Origin: Oidiodendron maius Zn
Lineage: Eukaryota > Ascomycota > Leotiomycetes > Myxotrichaceae
Length of the DNA stretch: 64,000 nt
NCBI GenBank assembly: GCA_000827325.1
Contig: KN832871.1
Coordinates: 2,108,001 to 2,172,000, forward strand
Reading direction: 5' to 3'
Part shown: positions 12,596-23,789 of the stretch, piece by piece
How positions within the stretch are numbered: the first letter of the stretch is position 1
Layout of the letters: every line of letters begins with the position of its first letter
The notes under the pieces: generated by a model
Database searches by the model: none
Seen by the model: the letters and a program-made list of their open reading frames with translations, nothing else
Told to the model about the DNA's origin: nothing
Position numbers and translations under genes: made by a program

Positions 12596-13659
12596 ATGAA
12601 AGCCGTCATAATCAAAGAGCTTGGTACTGCCGTGCGGTTAGTGAAAGGCTGCCCCCCGACCTACGACCAGATTATATCCAGTCAAGCCCCACGCTGTGGC
12701 GTTAAACCCCACAGATGTGAAGCATGTTGATACACTTTCAACCCTTGAATGATGCATGGTAGCATGGATTACGCGGGGTTGTAAAAAGTGTCGCCGAAGG
12801 GCGCTCATATGGTCCTTCAGCGTTGGGGACTGGGTCGTCGGAACTGTTCATGGATGAAAATATGTACAACGACTTTGCACTTACTCCGCAGTCAATTGCC
12901 TTAGGAGGGTTGTTTGATCTAAGCTAATTAAGGGAGCATACGGATATTGCCTTTATCTCAAACTCCCGCTGACTACTCTTCCAGTTAAGAATACCTTTTT
13001 CATCTGAATTTATGCAGGCGGCACTGCACCGAGTACACTAGCAATTCAGTTTGCCAAGATATGAGTAAGAAGAATTATTGCAATTTAAAACGGGCCTTCT
13101 CAAATATGATGCGTCTTGTAGATTCATCCTCTGGTTTCCCCGCAAATTTTGTAAATGAATATGCACGGCTGTTAACCCCATAGTCTACAAATATAGGTCT
13201 GGAGGATCAGTTTTGTCAACCACTTGGTGCAGATTTTGTAGCAGATGATAAAAGTCCAAGTGCTGTCTCCAATACCAGGGCTTTCACAAACTGCGAAGTG
13301 TCGTTAGTTTTGGCCTGTATCAGGGGCAAAGTTAGCGAAGGGATCTGCTATGATGCCTTCGGCCCTTCTGGGGAGAAATACGCCACTCTCACCTCCAAAG
13401 CCGAAAGTCCGCGAGCCGAGATCGACCCTCCCATAGCTATGGCATACGATTCCTAGGGCGAGTCCTTTACAAAATGGTTTCCCCGCAAAACGTGAGCTGT
13501 ATACACTCACGGCGGGTTTCTGGGTGATGGCTGAGCATCTCCTTGCCAATGGCACCATAAAGACACGTCTGTCTCGTATCGGAAGGGGCCTGGAAAGTAC
13601 GCTTCAATGACCTGAGAATAGGGAAATATAGTGCGCGGAAATTAGTGTATACGGTGTGA
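12596..13659 (+). pseudogene. Decayed zinc-type alcohol dehydrogenase / enoyl reductase (MDR family)
   Basis: Scattered frames in the right order match the medium-chain dehydrogenase family found as stand-alone or trans-acting enoyl reductases in fungi. The start at 12596 reads MKAVIIKELG. A VALNPTDVKHVD block lies at about 12696-12731, FSVGDWVVGTVHG at about 12816-12855, the NADPH-binding GGTAPSTLAIQFAK at about 13017-13058, LGADFVADDKSPSA at about 13223-13264, and the C-terminal DLRIGKYSARKLVYTV at 13609-13656, followed by TGA. Between these pieces the frame changes several times and stops occur, and the spacing does not suit introns alone. I infer a host gene that was lost recently enough to be readable. 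It could have served secondary metabolism or general aldehyde reduction. Confidence 0.75.
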
Positions 13660-14380
13660 ATGCACTCTCCGGGACATACATCTGGTCATCAGGTGAGTTA
13701 CGCCAACGAAAGAGAGCATCACATGTTTGGACTTCACTCCGCATAAATCTTTAAGATTATGAGAGTATAAGCTATCCGCATTATCTATCTTGTACTATTT
13801 TTTTAATACTCTTCGTACTCCACGTTGGTACTAGAAAGTGATTTAGACTGTACGGTGTTAAAGGATAATTCTAGAGAATGGATTGTAGCCTGTTAGTTTT
13901 CTCGTTGTGACGCTTAAGAAGAAAATAAGGGGAAAATATTGTGGAAGCCAGAGCTGAACAACCACGAGCAATTTGCTTGCTATGCAAATGTAGCAATTGA
14001 TGAAGAGGTGGATTCGACACTGGAGAATTGTATCTCCGGAAATGTGATATCATGCAGTTTCTCCAGATGGCCGGGAAAGTACAGACTATGAGTTTGAGTT
14101 TAGACTTGCCTTCAGATATTAACAGGCAATCCTAAAGAGACAGAGATATCTGAAAGATGTAGAAGCATGTCTGACGTTTAAAGTGTCAAGACTTGACTTA
14201 ATATCGCGTTGCCAATTAAGGAATCCTAGTCGTGGAGCTATAAGCTAACCAAATTAGGACTAACGCTCTTTTTCCCACGCGAAATCATCACCTTCAGCGC
14301 GTCTCCCTTGGACTCACGGCTTTCTCTTCGTAACCACTTCCCTACTTCATTTCTGCCATCACCACAAACACGCAGCAGGC
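13660..14380. other. AT-rich intergenic stretch before SPT16
   Basis: No gene is supported. The region is AT-rich with short stop-rich frames. The last 150 bases, with pyrimidine-rich runs just before the ATG at 14381, must hold the SPT16 promoter and leader. Confidence 0.45.
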
Positions 14381-17300
14381 ATGGCAGAGATCAAGATCGA
14401 CAAGAACCTCTTCCAAGAGCGATTATCGCACTTCTATTCAGCATGGAAGGCCGACAAACGCAGTGGGGACACGGTTTTTGGGGGCGCATCTTCGATCTTG
14501 GTGTTAATGGGTAAGACTGAGGAATCCGCCCAGTTCCAGAAAAATAACGCACTTCACGTATGTACTCTTATTGCTAGTCTTACCTTAATGGAGAAATACT
14601 GATGATTTTGAGTAGTTCTGGCTGCTTGGCTACGAATTTCCCGCGACCCTCTTCCTGTTCACCCAGGATGCCTTATATGCGATCACGACCGCCAAAAAAG
14701 GTATGTTCAACGTCCTTTTGCATCAAAATCAAAGTAGCGCAGACTAATCCTACTTAGCCAAGCATTTGGAACCGTTGAAAGGTGGCAAGATCGCCATGGA
14801 GATCTTGGTGCGAAGCAAAGATGCGGACCACAATACCGATCTTTTCAAGAAAATAACGAAAACCATTACCTCTGCAGGCGTGAGTCATCTTACATTGAAT
14901 GGTTATCTACCACGGACTAACTTGACTTGGCTACAGAAGAAACTCGGCGTTTTGTTGAAAGATACTTCCAGCGGCCCATTTATTGATGAATGGAAGAAAG
15001 TTTACGCTGAAATATCAGATAAAGTGGAGGAAGTTGATATTGCTCAGGCCATATCGTCCGCCGCACTTGCAGTGAAAGATGAGAATGAACTGGTATGCCC
15101 TCCGATTTTCTGAGGCGGAAGACACTGACTTTTTAGCGCGCCATGCGAAATGCTTCCAAGGCATGCATTGCTCTCATGAACCCATATTTTGTTGAGGAGA
15201 TGTCGAATGTGTTGGATGAAGAGAAGAAAGTCAAGCACAGTACTTTAGCCAACCAAGTTGACAGTAAATTGGACGATACAAAGTTTTGGACGACAGTCGA
15301 GCTCCCTAGCAAACAGAAGATGCCTTCCGATTTTGACCCTTCGCAGATGGATTGGACACATGGTCCAATCATTCAAAGTGGAGGCAAATTTGATCTCAAA
15401 ATGAGCGCACAAGTTGATGATGAGAATTTGCATGCGGGCGTGATATTGGCCTGGATGGGGCTTCGATACAAGTCATACTGCTCCATGATCGCTCGAACAT
15501 ATCTGGTAGATCCAAACAAATCTCAAGAGAGTAATTACAAGCTTCTCTTGCAAGTCCATAACCTTGTTATGAAAGAGATACGAGATGGTGCGCAAGTCAA
15601 GGACATTTATACGAAAGCTCTGGCGCTGGTTCGAAGCAAGAAGCCGGATCTCGAGAAGCACTTCGTGAAGAATGTTGGTGCTGGTATCGGCATTGAAACA
15701 CGAGACAGCACTTTAGTTTTGAATGCCAAGAGTAACCGGACCCTCAAAGATGGAATGACAATATGCGTTACTACAGGCTTCGCTGACGTCGAAAACCCGA
15801 ACCCGCAAGATAAGAAGAGCAAAATTTACTCGATGGTGCTTTCGGATACCGTCCGTGTATCTTCTTCGGAACCTGTGGTTTTTACCGGTGATGCACCGTC
15901 TGATTTGGATGCGACATCATTCTTCTTCAAAGATGATGAAGAGCCCGAGCCTACACCTAAGAAGGCGAAGAGAGACTCGACCGTAGGTGCTGTTGCTACA
16001 AAAAACATCACCAAGACAAAATTACGAGCGGAGAGGACAACTCAAGTTGATGAAGGAGCTGAGGCAAAGCGTCGAGAGCATCAGAAAGAACTGGCGCGAA
16101 AGAAACAGGAGGAAGGATTAGCCCGGTTTGCAGAAGCCACTGGTGATCAGAATGGCGCTGCGGTGAAAAAATTCAAACGCTTTGAGTCATACAAGCGCGA
16201 CAACCAGTTTCCCTCAAAAGTTCGGGATCTTGCAATCGTGATGGATCAGAAGAACTCGACGGTGGTCCTTCCAATCATGGGACGCCCTGTTCCATTCCAT
16301 ATTCAGACAATCAAAAATGCTAGTAAGAGCGATGAAGGTGATTATGCCTACCTGCGCATTAACTTCCTTTCTCCTGGTCAGGGTGTTGGGCGAAAAGATG
16401 ACCAGCCTTTTGAAGATGCTTCTGCCCACTTTGTACGGAGTCTTACCTTCCGTTCTCAAGATGGAGACCGTCTGCAAGATATTGCCAATCAGATTGGAAA
16501 TATGAAGAAGGATGCAGTGAAACGTGAACAAGAGAAGAAGGAGATGGAAGACGTTGTCGAACAAGATAAGTTGGTCGAAATTCGAAGTCCGTTATACCCA
16601 ACAACTTCTATGTCCTGCAGAGTGCTAACTGTCCGTTAGATCGTCGACCTGCGGTTATGGACAATGTCTTTATTCGTCCTGCTATGGATGGCAAGCGTGT
16701 TCCTGGCAAGGTTGAAATCCATCAAAATGGTTTGCGATATCAATCGCCTCTAAACCCACTCCATCGAGTTGATATTCTCTTCAGCAATGTCAAGCATCTG
16801 TTCTTTCAACCATGCCAGCACGAACTTATTGTCATCATCCATGTTCATCTCAAGGATCCAATTATCATCGGAAAGAAGAAGACCAAAGATGTCCAATTCT
16901 ACAGAGAAGCGACCGATATCCAATTCGATGAGACTGGAAATAGGAAGCGGAAGTTCCGATATGGCGATGAAGAGGAATTTGAGCAAGAGCAAGAGGAAAG
17001 GAGACGTCGAGCTGATCTCGATCGTCAGTTCAAGGCATTTGCCGAGAAGATTTCTGAAGCTGGGAAGAATGAGAATGTTGATGTTGACGTTCCTTTCCGT
17101 GAGCTTGGCTTCAACGGTGTTCCCTACCGATCAAACGTCTTTTGCCAGCCTTCTACTGATTGCTTAGTCCAACTCACCGAACCACCTTTCATGGTCATAA
17201 CGCTTGATGACATTGAAATCGCTCATCTTGAACGTGTTCAATTTGGCCTTAAGAATTTCGACTTGGTGTTCACCTTCAAGGACTTCCATCGTCCTCCGTC

Positions 17301-17739
17301 TCACATCAATACTATTCCCGTCGAGTCTCTAGAGAATGTCAAGGAGTGGCTTGATTCAGTCAATATTCCCTTCAGCGAGGGGCCTCTCAACTTGAATTGG
17401 CCTACGATTATGAAGACTGTCACTGCAGACCCACACCAGTTCTTTGCTGATGGTGGTTGGTCTTTCCTAGCAACAGAGTCAGACCAGGAAGATGAGGACG
17501 AGGAATCCGAGGAATCCGCCTTCGAAATGTCGGACAGCGAGCTCGCAGCATCAGAGGAGTCGAGCGAGGACGACAGCGACTTTGATAGTAATGCTAGTGC
17601 TGAGGCTAGCGACGATGCTAGCGATGATGATGAGGCAAGCGGAGAGGACTGGGACGAGCTGGAGCGCAAAGCGAAGCGCAAGGATCGCGAGAGCGGGTTG
17701 GATGATGAGGATGCGCCGAAGAAGAAGCGAAAGCATTAA
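14381..17739 (+). CDS. SPT16: FACT complex subunit Spt16
   Basis: Six exons (14381-14557, 14616-14700, 14758-14879, 14937-15092, 15137-16586, 16640-17739) give 1029 residues, the usual size. Spt16 with Pob3 forms FACT, the histone chaperone that takes down and rebuilds nucleosomes during transcription and replication. Seen in order: the N-terminal aminopeptidase-like lobe (starting [10 protein letters not shown], with GYEFPATL in exon 2), the pita-bread fold ([10 protein letters not shown]), a charged linker with KKAK and KRREHQKE, the dimerisation and middle domains ([10 protein letters not shown] after the last intron, then a PH-like fold), and a long acidic tail (D/E/S-rich, about 940-1015) ending in a basic KKKRKH. 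Intron 3 (57 nt) is stop-free and in frame; the last intron uses a weak GTCCGT donor, but its CTAAC branch and the restored VEIRNRRPAVMD junction support it. Confidence 0.96.
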
Positions 17740-18099
17740 GCGGGCTGATATCACAGGATCTCTCGATACCACGAAGGCGACAGGTTCGTGAGGTAAAAGT
17801 AACAAAGGTTGTACATGTAGTAAAGCATCAACGGAGTTTAACAAACCAACGATTCACTGATATTCGGAGGCAGGGTTCTCATATCTTAAATTCAGTCTAT
17901 ACCAAAATCAAATCCGTACCCTTGGTAATTCATGCCCGCATATCTAATATCAGAGCATAAAACCAGCCGAGGGAAAATAGACGCCAGACCGCTTATTTGC
18001 CAACATGAAGGAATGTGTGAGACGTGCAAAAGAGACCTTACTGTACATCCACCACTCCATTTCGTTCTTTTCTTTTCCATCCCCCCTTAACATCTTTTC
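17740..18099. other. Convergent 3' region between SPT16 and CDC50
   Basis: Two genes end towards each other here. Nothing else is seen; the stretch should contain both cleavage and polyadenylation regions. Confidence 0.5.
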
Positions 18100-19644
18100 T
18101 CAGTGCAGTCCTTCTCCCGGCATCACAGCGTCTCGGCCAGTAGTCTTTGCAGTGGAAGGCTCTACGTTATCCCAGCTAAGATATGTATGGTCGCCAAGCT
18201 TACGTGGCTTGATGAGGTGAGTGACGGTGAATACAACGCCAAGGATAACGCAGATTCCTGCAACGACGATGTAGGCAATTCCAAGGAAGGGGTTCTTTCC
18301 TCCCACGACGGTGCGCGTGCTGATTAGGATAGCTTTTGTTCCGCCATACTCCGTGACATTGAAATCTTGATTGCATTATGTTAGGAACAAGGCTAGACTA
18401 CATGCGGGAACAGAAGGGACAGATGAAGACTTACGATGCACGATATCAAGCGTGTAAGTGCCAGCCAACATTGGCGCAGTATCATTTCTCTGTACCAATT
18501 TGCTAAATGTCGGTAGACCTGCTAATCTCATCCAGACTTGGAACGCCTCATCGTTAACCAGGTCGGGGTGGTAATCATCGCTATAATTGTTCGGATATCT
18601 CAAGACCCAATTTGGGGGCACGGCGACCTCTGACCAGTTATAGGATGACGGGCCGTACAGCTTCTTGTCGGTGCTCCATGAGATATCTGTGTTGTTCTGC
18701 ATGTAATAAGTCTGGTTGTTGACATGGTCGCCTGGCACATTCAACAGCACTGGTGAAGAGAACGTGTCATTAAAGACTGAATTGGCTGCCAATCCGCATG
18801 GGTAGTATGGCTTGGTAACACCCCCATCGACAATAGTAGTTAATGGAGTGCAGTCGCTACCATGGATTGTGCTTGCGGAGACTGCTTGCCCTAAGAGTTG
18901 ATCGGTGTTGAAAGACTTGGCATATCTTCGATGGTTTTGGTAGAAGTTTGTCAGGCGGTAATAGAACAGTACCGGGGGATTCATTTCATTGGGAATCGTG
19001 AAGTCGATGGTGCATAGTGTGGCGGGAACGGTGGCCTGGAGAACAGAGCCGTTGTAATATGTGGCGTTGAAAGGCCTCTTGGTCCACGACGGCTGCGCTT
19101 GGTTCGCAGTATTACTTGCATTCTTCTTAAAGTGCATGGTGACGAGGTCTGGGGACATAGCTTCCGTAGCTGGGAAGTCCGGCGCATCCAAGTAGCATCT
19201 CGAATAGTCTATTATGATCTCTTGTACCTGCGGCACGTTGCGGTTAGTCCGGCTGATGCGTCCTTAGTAAAGGGGAGATGTTCAGTCACTGACCTGTGCA
19301 CTGGCGTACAACAGGAGTCCGCCAATAGGCGCAAATATCACACTGATGGCAAAGAATAGCGGAAGGACAGTCTTCGGAGTGAGGATAGGTCTGTAGTGTC
19401 CTGTCAGCTGCGCCGTATGGAGATTCAGACATCAGGACTTACTGCCACGCCTTCAATCGCTGTTGACGGAATGCAGTATCTGAGGGAGGGCGCCATAGTC
19501 AGCTTCGCATCTTCTCCTCCGATTCTTCGATCACAGAGGAATCTCACTAGCTGGTCTTCTGCTCTTCTCCTTCTTGCCACCCTGCTGCGCCGACTCCTCC
19601 GAGATGGAGTCATCTTGATTCCGCGACGGTTCTCGCTCTGCCAT
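18100..19644 (-). CDS. CDC50: Cdc50/Lem3 family subunit of P4-ATPase lipid flippases
   Basis: Five exons on the minus strand (19644-19548, 19479-19443, 19390-19294, 19227-18435, 18365-18100) give 429 residues. Cdc50 proteins are obligate beta-subunits that carry P4-ATPases out of the ER and help move phospholipids to the cytosolic leaflet. The chain has a short polar N-terminus, TNTAF-like conserved block after exon 1 (NTAFRQQRLKAWQP), membrane helix 1 at about 53-76, a large lumenal domain with cysteines and many N-glycosylation sequons (for example NNTD, NWSE, NYSD), then NVTEYGGTK and helix 2 at about 367-391, and a cytosolic tail with THLIKPRKLGDHTYLSW. Exon 2 is only 37 nt. The last intron junction (DIVH joined to HFNVTEY) is the least certain one. 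Confidence 0.93.
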
Positions 19645-20151
19645 CTTGATGTGCCGTCGAGATCATGCGCCGGGTCAATCCGGTCGGTCCCTTGGTGGTG
19701 GTGGTGGTGTCGTAGATGTTGCTGTTGTTGCTGAAAGCAGCGTCAAAGGTCGTCCGCCTGGTTCTTCGGAGTACGAGGTGTAATGGGGTTCAGACTTTAG
19801 CGCGAAACCATCCCGGTTGCCGCGCTCAGCCACGAGGGATATAAATATCCACACAAGCCACGCCAGGATACACGTGAAAAGATCCCTTACCGGAGAGATG
19901 CACTACATTCGTGACATGCACGGATGCCGGGTCCTATCCACGGTAATATCACATAGGATGGATCTGGTGGGGTTTGGTCTGATCTACCAACGTCGCTTTC
20001 AACGCGGCACATCTACCTTAGGAAAATCTAGCATTATATCTACCATGTTTCTTGGACATGTCTATATACTTTATCCTTCCAACTCCAAATAATGCTATGC
20101 TAATCGCCGCATCCCAAAGCAGCAACCTAAAAACTGAAAGCAATTATACTG
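19645..20151. other. Intergenic: CDC50 promoter and 3' end of the Sae2-like gene
   Basis: No gene is supported. A short GGT-triplet run near 19695-19713 lies in the CDC50 leader. The rest shows no motif that I can name. Confidence 0.45.
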
Positions 20152-23074
20152 TCATTCGTCTTTGAACAGATAGGCACCCCCGGGCCTCATCGCCTCATTA
20201 TATCTTTGGGCAACCACATCGCGCTCAACTTTCTCTAACTTCTGACGGTCTTCTCTCTCCTCCTGAGTTGAGGGGAAATCAATCCTCCAAAAGCCGGGTG
20301 GACTCCGTCTCCTTTCGTATGCATGTCGGTGCTTGCCGTGCTTATTTGCTAGCTCTCGTGTCTTGGCTTGGAGCAGAGCCTCATTTTTCTCAGCCCTCGT
20401 CATGTTGCGAATCTTGTTGGCATTGTCGCCAAGGAACTCCTTGAGAAGGCTTGTTTCAGCTTCTTCTTGCGAGGCTGTGACAGGCTTATTGGGATCGCGG
20501 GCCGCCGTGGCCAGCGCTCGAAAGATGTTGCCGCAACATTCGGGTTTCGTACAACCTGGAAGGCATCGGCGTGCTGCTTGCTTGCGGACTACATCTGTAA
20601 AGGCATAATCATAACCATTGTTGTATTCTGGGTTAATCTTGAAATCATGTACGCCGAGCATACCTAACGGCCGATAACGGAGTGATTCATTCTTGGGTTC
20701 GTCCTTGACACTAGAACCTGAAGCTCGCAAATGAGAGCTCCTTTTCGTCGTGCTAACGGACTGTCCAGAGTTTGGGCTATGATTACATACAGATTTGGGT
20801 AATTGAGGTGTGACCGCCCCCGCTAGTAGACCTCCATGAGCTGGTGTGTGCAATTCGGCAGATGTCATTGAAAGGTTGGCCGGAATAATTGGATCGCGGT
20901 TGCCATTGAGACAATTTGAGTCATCTCTCGAATTCGGTCGTTCGGCGTTAGAACGATCTTTCGGTGCCGTCTCAAGTCTGCGCGAGGCTATTCTATCACT
21001 GGGAGATAATGGAGGCGATGAATAAGAGGCGAGCGACAGACTTCCAGCCGTCATAGGAGGACCCTGTGCAGAGGATGTAGCATTCAGAACTGTCGGCAGT
21101 TTAGTGTCATACTGGAGGCCATTGGGTGGAGCATAAGCGGCTATTCTTATCGCTTTAGGGTTGGAAGGCATCGGATTTTCGAGCAGCTTCATCAATCGTC
21201 CGTCCGAGTCTGACCACTCGCTCAGGCTGGAGAAGCCCTCTATGGCTCCTTGTTTCTCGCCATCTTCAACCAATTCTTGTATAGCTAAATCATGGGTGAC
21301 TCGCCGCCGTTTTGTTGCACGATGACTCGACTTCCTTGGCATGAACTCATTTGCAGAGTTTGACGATTGAGGAGTTGAGCCGGCCTGGAATACTGGATCA
21401 ATCATAGGTGGCCTTTGAGATATGTGTGCATATTTTAGAATACTGCTCGGAGCTCTAGCACTCACAGCTTCCTGTTGAATATTTCGTGAAGGCCGTGACC
21501 CAGATCGTGGCCCATGTGGCCCCGATCCAGCAAGATCATGTATCAGTGCGCGTTGCTTTCTAGGAGTCATTTGTTTGTAGCCTATATCATCCAGATCTAC
21601 ACTTTCTTGTTCTTCCAGCTCATGCAAAGCAGCGAGGCCGATAGGACTACTTGAGATTGTTTCGACTTTTATCTTAGAAGTAACTCTAGGGCTTTGATGA
21701 GACTTCCTCTTTCTAACACTGCGTTCCTGTACAATCACCGGAATGTCCTGTAGAGATTGGATACTCTCCTGTGATTCTGTTTTGATCGTAGTGCCATGGC
21801 CGTTAAGGTTAGAAGGAGAATTCAGACACGGATCATCCGTAGAGCTGGAGTGGTATGGCTCGGTTATCACATATGGGGCGTCCTCAGCTGCATGATTCCC
21901 AGCTCTCTTGACGTCTGAGAGTACTGGGAGTTCGTTGAATTCAGATTCCCAATTCTGGTCCGGTCGTGGAGAATAATTATTTGCCTTGGCCCGACCACCA
22001 AGCTTTAATTCTGCACCTGGTTGCTTCTCTGGATCTAGTTGCTTCTCATTGGAAGTAGAGAGTTTGGGGTTGTTGCTGGTTGGAAATTCGATTTGAGGTG
22101 AAAATGTGGCGATATTATTCACGGCTGATGGCTCCAAGCTTGTTACAGCTTGGCGCTCATGAGCGGTACTGACCGGAGCAGGCTCGAAAAGTCTTGTATC
22201 GTCTTCAAAACTCCCTAGATTATCTTCCTTCCGGGCCACTTGAGCTACCTCAACAGCATTCGATTGTTTCAAGGACTGAATTTCTTCCTCCAAACTCCGA
22301 GTCTTGTCTTCTAATTGTCGTATCTTATCACGCTTCTGATCCAGCTTTTTCTCAAGCCCTTCACAAAACAGATTATACCGCTTGGTTTTATCCTTCTCCG
22401 CTCGCAGTGACTTCTCGAGCAGCGTTCTAGATGCCTTTATGTCGGTCCAGTTCTGAAACACCTGGTTATATTTTGTAACTAAAGAATTATACCTTTCTAA
22501 TGTGCTAAAATTCGAATCGCTCTTTTCAACGCGACCATACGATAAGGATAAGTTGGTAGAGATTGCGGCTAACACTGAATCACCCGGTTTCGCATTCCTA
22601 TGTACTCCTCGACCGGCAATTTCAATATCTTGCGAGTCCTGGACAGGTTGGATTTCCGTGCTTAAGAGTTGATGCTGTTCCTCGGATTGTCCAGCTTGTG
22701 CTTGAACGGCAGCACTCTTGTATGGCTTCAACTCTTCGGTAAGCCGAGCATTCTCTTTGTTCAGTCGTTCAATCTCCGCCGTCTTTTCTTGCACCAGTCG
22801 AGCGTCACTTTGTGCTTCCTCTTGTTCGCGACTTAGACCGATAAAGTCATTTTCCAGCTTTCCTACTATAGTATTCGTTTTTTGGAGTTTTCGAAACTCG
22901 TCTCGAGAGACCAATATGCTGTTCTCGTCGTGAAGTTCTGCACAGTTCTTTGATCAGTGAGAGCTTCAGTTTCCAAATCTGAGGCATACCATTCTCCACA
23001 TTCGCTCGAACTTTATCGCAGAGTTTCGCAAGATCTTCTAGCAGCTCTCTCCTACCACTCTGCCAACTGTTCAT
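20152..23074 (-). CDS. Sae2/CtIP/Ctp1-type DNA double-strand break resection factor
   Basis: Two exons (23074-22990, 22937-20152) give 956 residues. Sae2/CtIP activates the Mre11-Rad50-Nbs1 nuclease so that blocked DNA ends are clipped before homologous recombination. The C-terminal 130 residues carry the family signature: CTKPECCGNIF, then a KHRHAYERRR stretch (RHR-type DNA-contact region) and SPPGFWRIDFPSTQE. The N-terminal 270 residues are predicted coiled coil, rich in heptads (LENDFIGLSREQEEAQ and QLEDKTRSLEEEIQSL), as expected for the oligomerisation domain. The middle is disordered, rich in Ser, Pro and Lys, with several SQ/TQ and SP/TP sites typical of kinase control. It is long compared with yeast Sae2 (345 residues) but not odd for Pezizomycotina. 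The acceptor GTGCAG joins VEN to ELHDENS. Confidence 0.9.
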
Positions 23075-23630
23075 TGTTATGGCCTTTGGTACACGGTTGC
23101 TCCATCACTCTTGATATTGAGGGGCTAGCCATTGTCGCGTGTACAATTTCGTCAAGACGCGTAAGTCAGGTGACCAAAATTAAAGTTCGTTGATTACCTA
23201 ATCGGGAAATAATCTCCTCACGAAATCGGAAATCCGGCCGCATTACAAAAATGTAGTCACATCTAATAAACTGTATAATAGTGACGAAATAGACAAATTA
23301 AGATTTTGGAAATTGGCAAGAGATAATATTGGCAACGTCTGTTGTTGGGAGCCATGGAGATGCAATGTATAGTTATCCAGTATGCCGGATTTGTAATCTA
23401 CTGGGACGAGTCTGGTGGGCAGAGCAAGAGTTGGTAGAAATATATACTATTCTTGCAAATTACTGTACTCGGCTCTATGCAACTTAGAGCTGACTTCAAA
23501 AAGCGATACCAAACGTAAGAGCGCGGTCTCTTGCTACTTAAGTCAGAGCCTAAACTACTCAAAGCGAGATTCAAAGTAAAGAAGGTTAGTATAATACGCA
23601 TATAAGAAAATAAGCCATTTTCTGGGCAGC
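23075..23630. other. Intergenic between the Sae2-like gene and tRNA-Ala
   Basis: AT-rich DNA without a supported gene. The left end is the promoter of the Sae2-like gene. The last 50 bases form the 5' flank of the tRNA gene. Confidence 0.5.
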
Positions 23631-23650
23631 GGGCGCTTGGTCTAGGGGTA

Positions 23651-23702
23651 GTAAGTTATTCTATATCGCACAATTCCTCACACTCTCTAACAGTAAACTC
23701 AG
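23651..23702 (+). other. GT-AG intron-like insertion in the tRNA D-loop
   Basis: The 52-nt insertion begins GTAAGT, contains TCTAAC at 23686-23691 (branch A about 12 nt before the end) and ends CTCAG. These are the donor, branch and acceptor signals used by the protein-coding introns of this window. The join must lie exactly here, because the conserved A21 and the following TGAT stem half need it. The ends do not look like a direct repeat. Whether it is removed by the spliceosome, by tRNA endonuclease or not at all cannot be told from sequence. Confidence 0.75.
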
Positions 23703-23718
23703 TGATTTTCGTTTCGCA

Positions 23719-23738
23719 TGTCCCTTCTTGGGCTTGAT
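23719..23738 (+). other. Canonical tRNA intron at position 37/38
   Basis: This 20-nt segment lies one base 3' of the anticodon, the standard place for eukaryotic nuclear tRNA introns. It contains a small CCC/GGG hairpin (23722-23732). It would be cut by the Sen endonuclease. Confidence 0.8.
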
Positions 23739-23784
23739 TATGAAAGGTCCGGGGTTCAATTCCCCGAGCGTCCAGAACTGTGAC

Positions 23785-23789
23785 TTTTT
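23785..23789 (+). terminator. Pol III terminator (T5) of tRNA-Ala
   Basis: A run of five T on the coding strand starts 11 nt after the tRNA 3' end. Such runs end RNA polymerase III transcription. Its presence supports a working gene rather than a tRNA relic. Confidence 0.8.

Larger units (their letters stand above)
23631..23774 (+). tRNA. tRNA-Ala (anticodon CGC) with two introns
   Basis: The acceptor arm is GGGCGCT (23631-23637) paired with AGCGTCC (23767-23773), including the G3:T70 wobble that marks alanine tRNAs, then discriminator A73 at 23774. The D-arm starts GTCT with loop AGGGGTA (23644-23650); its other half TGAT is at 23703-23706, so 52 nt (23651-23702) interrupt the D-loop. The anticodon stem TTCGT (23708-23712) pairs with ATGAA (23740-23744). 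The loop is TTCGCA, then a 20-nt intron (23719-23738), then T. The variable loop is AGGTC and the T-arm CGGGG-TTCAATT-CCCCG is perfect. Removing both insertions leaves a 72-nt standard tRNA. Box A (TGGTCTAGGGG) and box B (GGTTCAATTCC) are intact, and a T5 terminator follows. tRNA-Pro was considered but does not fit the anticodon, G3:T70 or A73. Confidence 0.88.

Noticed and set aside
23631-23774. Reading the tRNA as tRNA-Pro
   Set aside because: The body resembles fungal tRNA-Pro, but the anticodon is CGC in a TTCGCAT loop, and G3:T70 with A73 is the alanine identity set.
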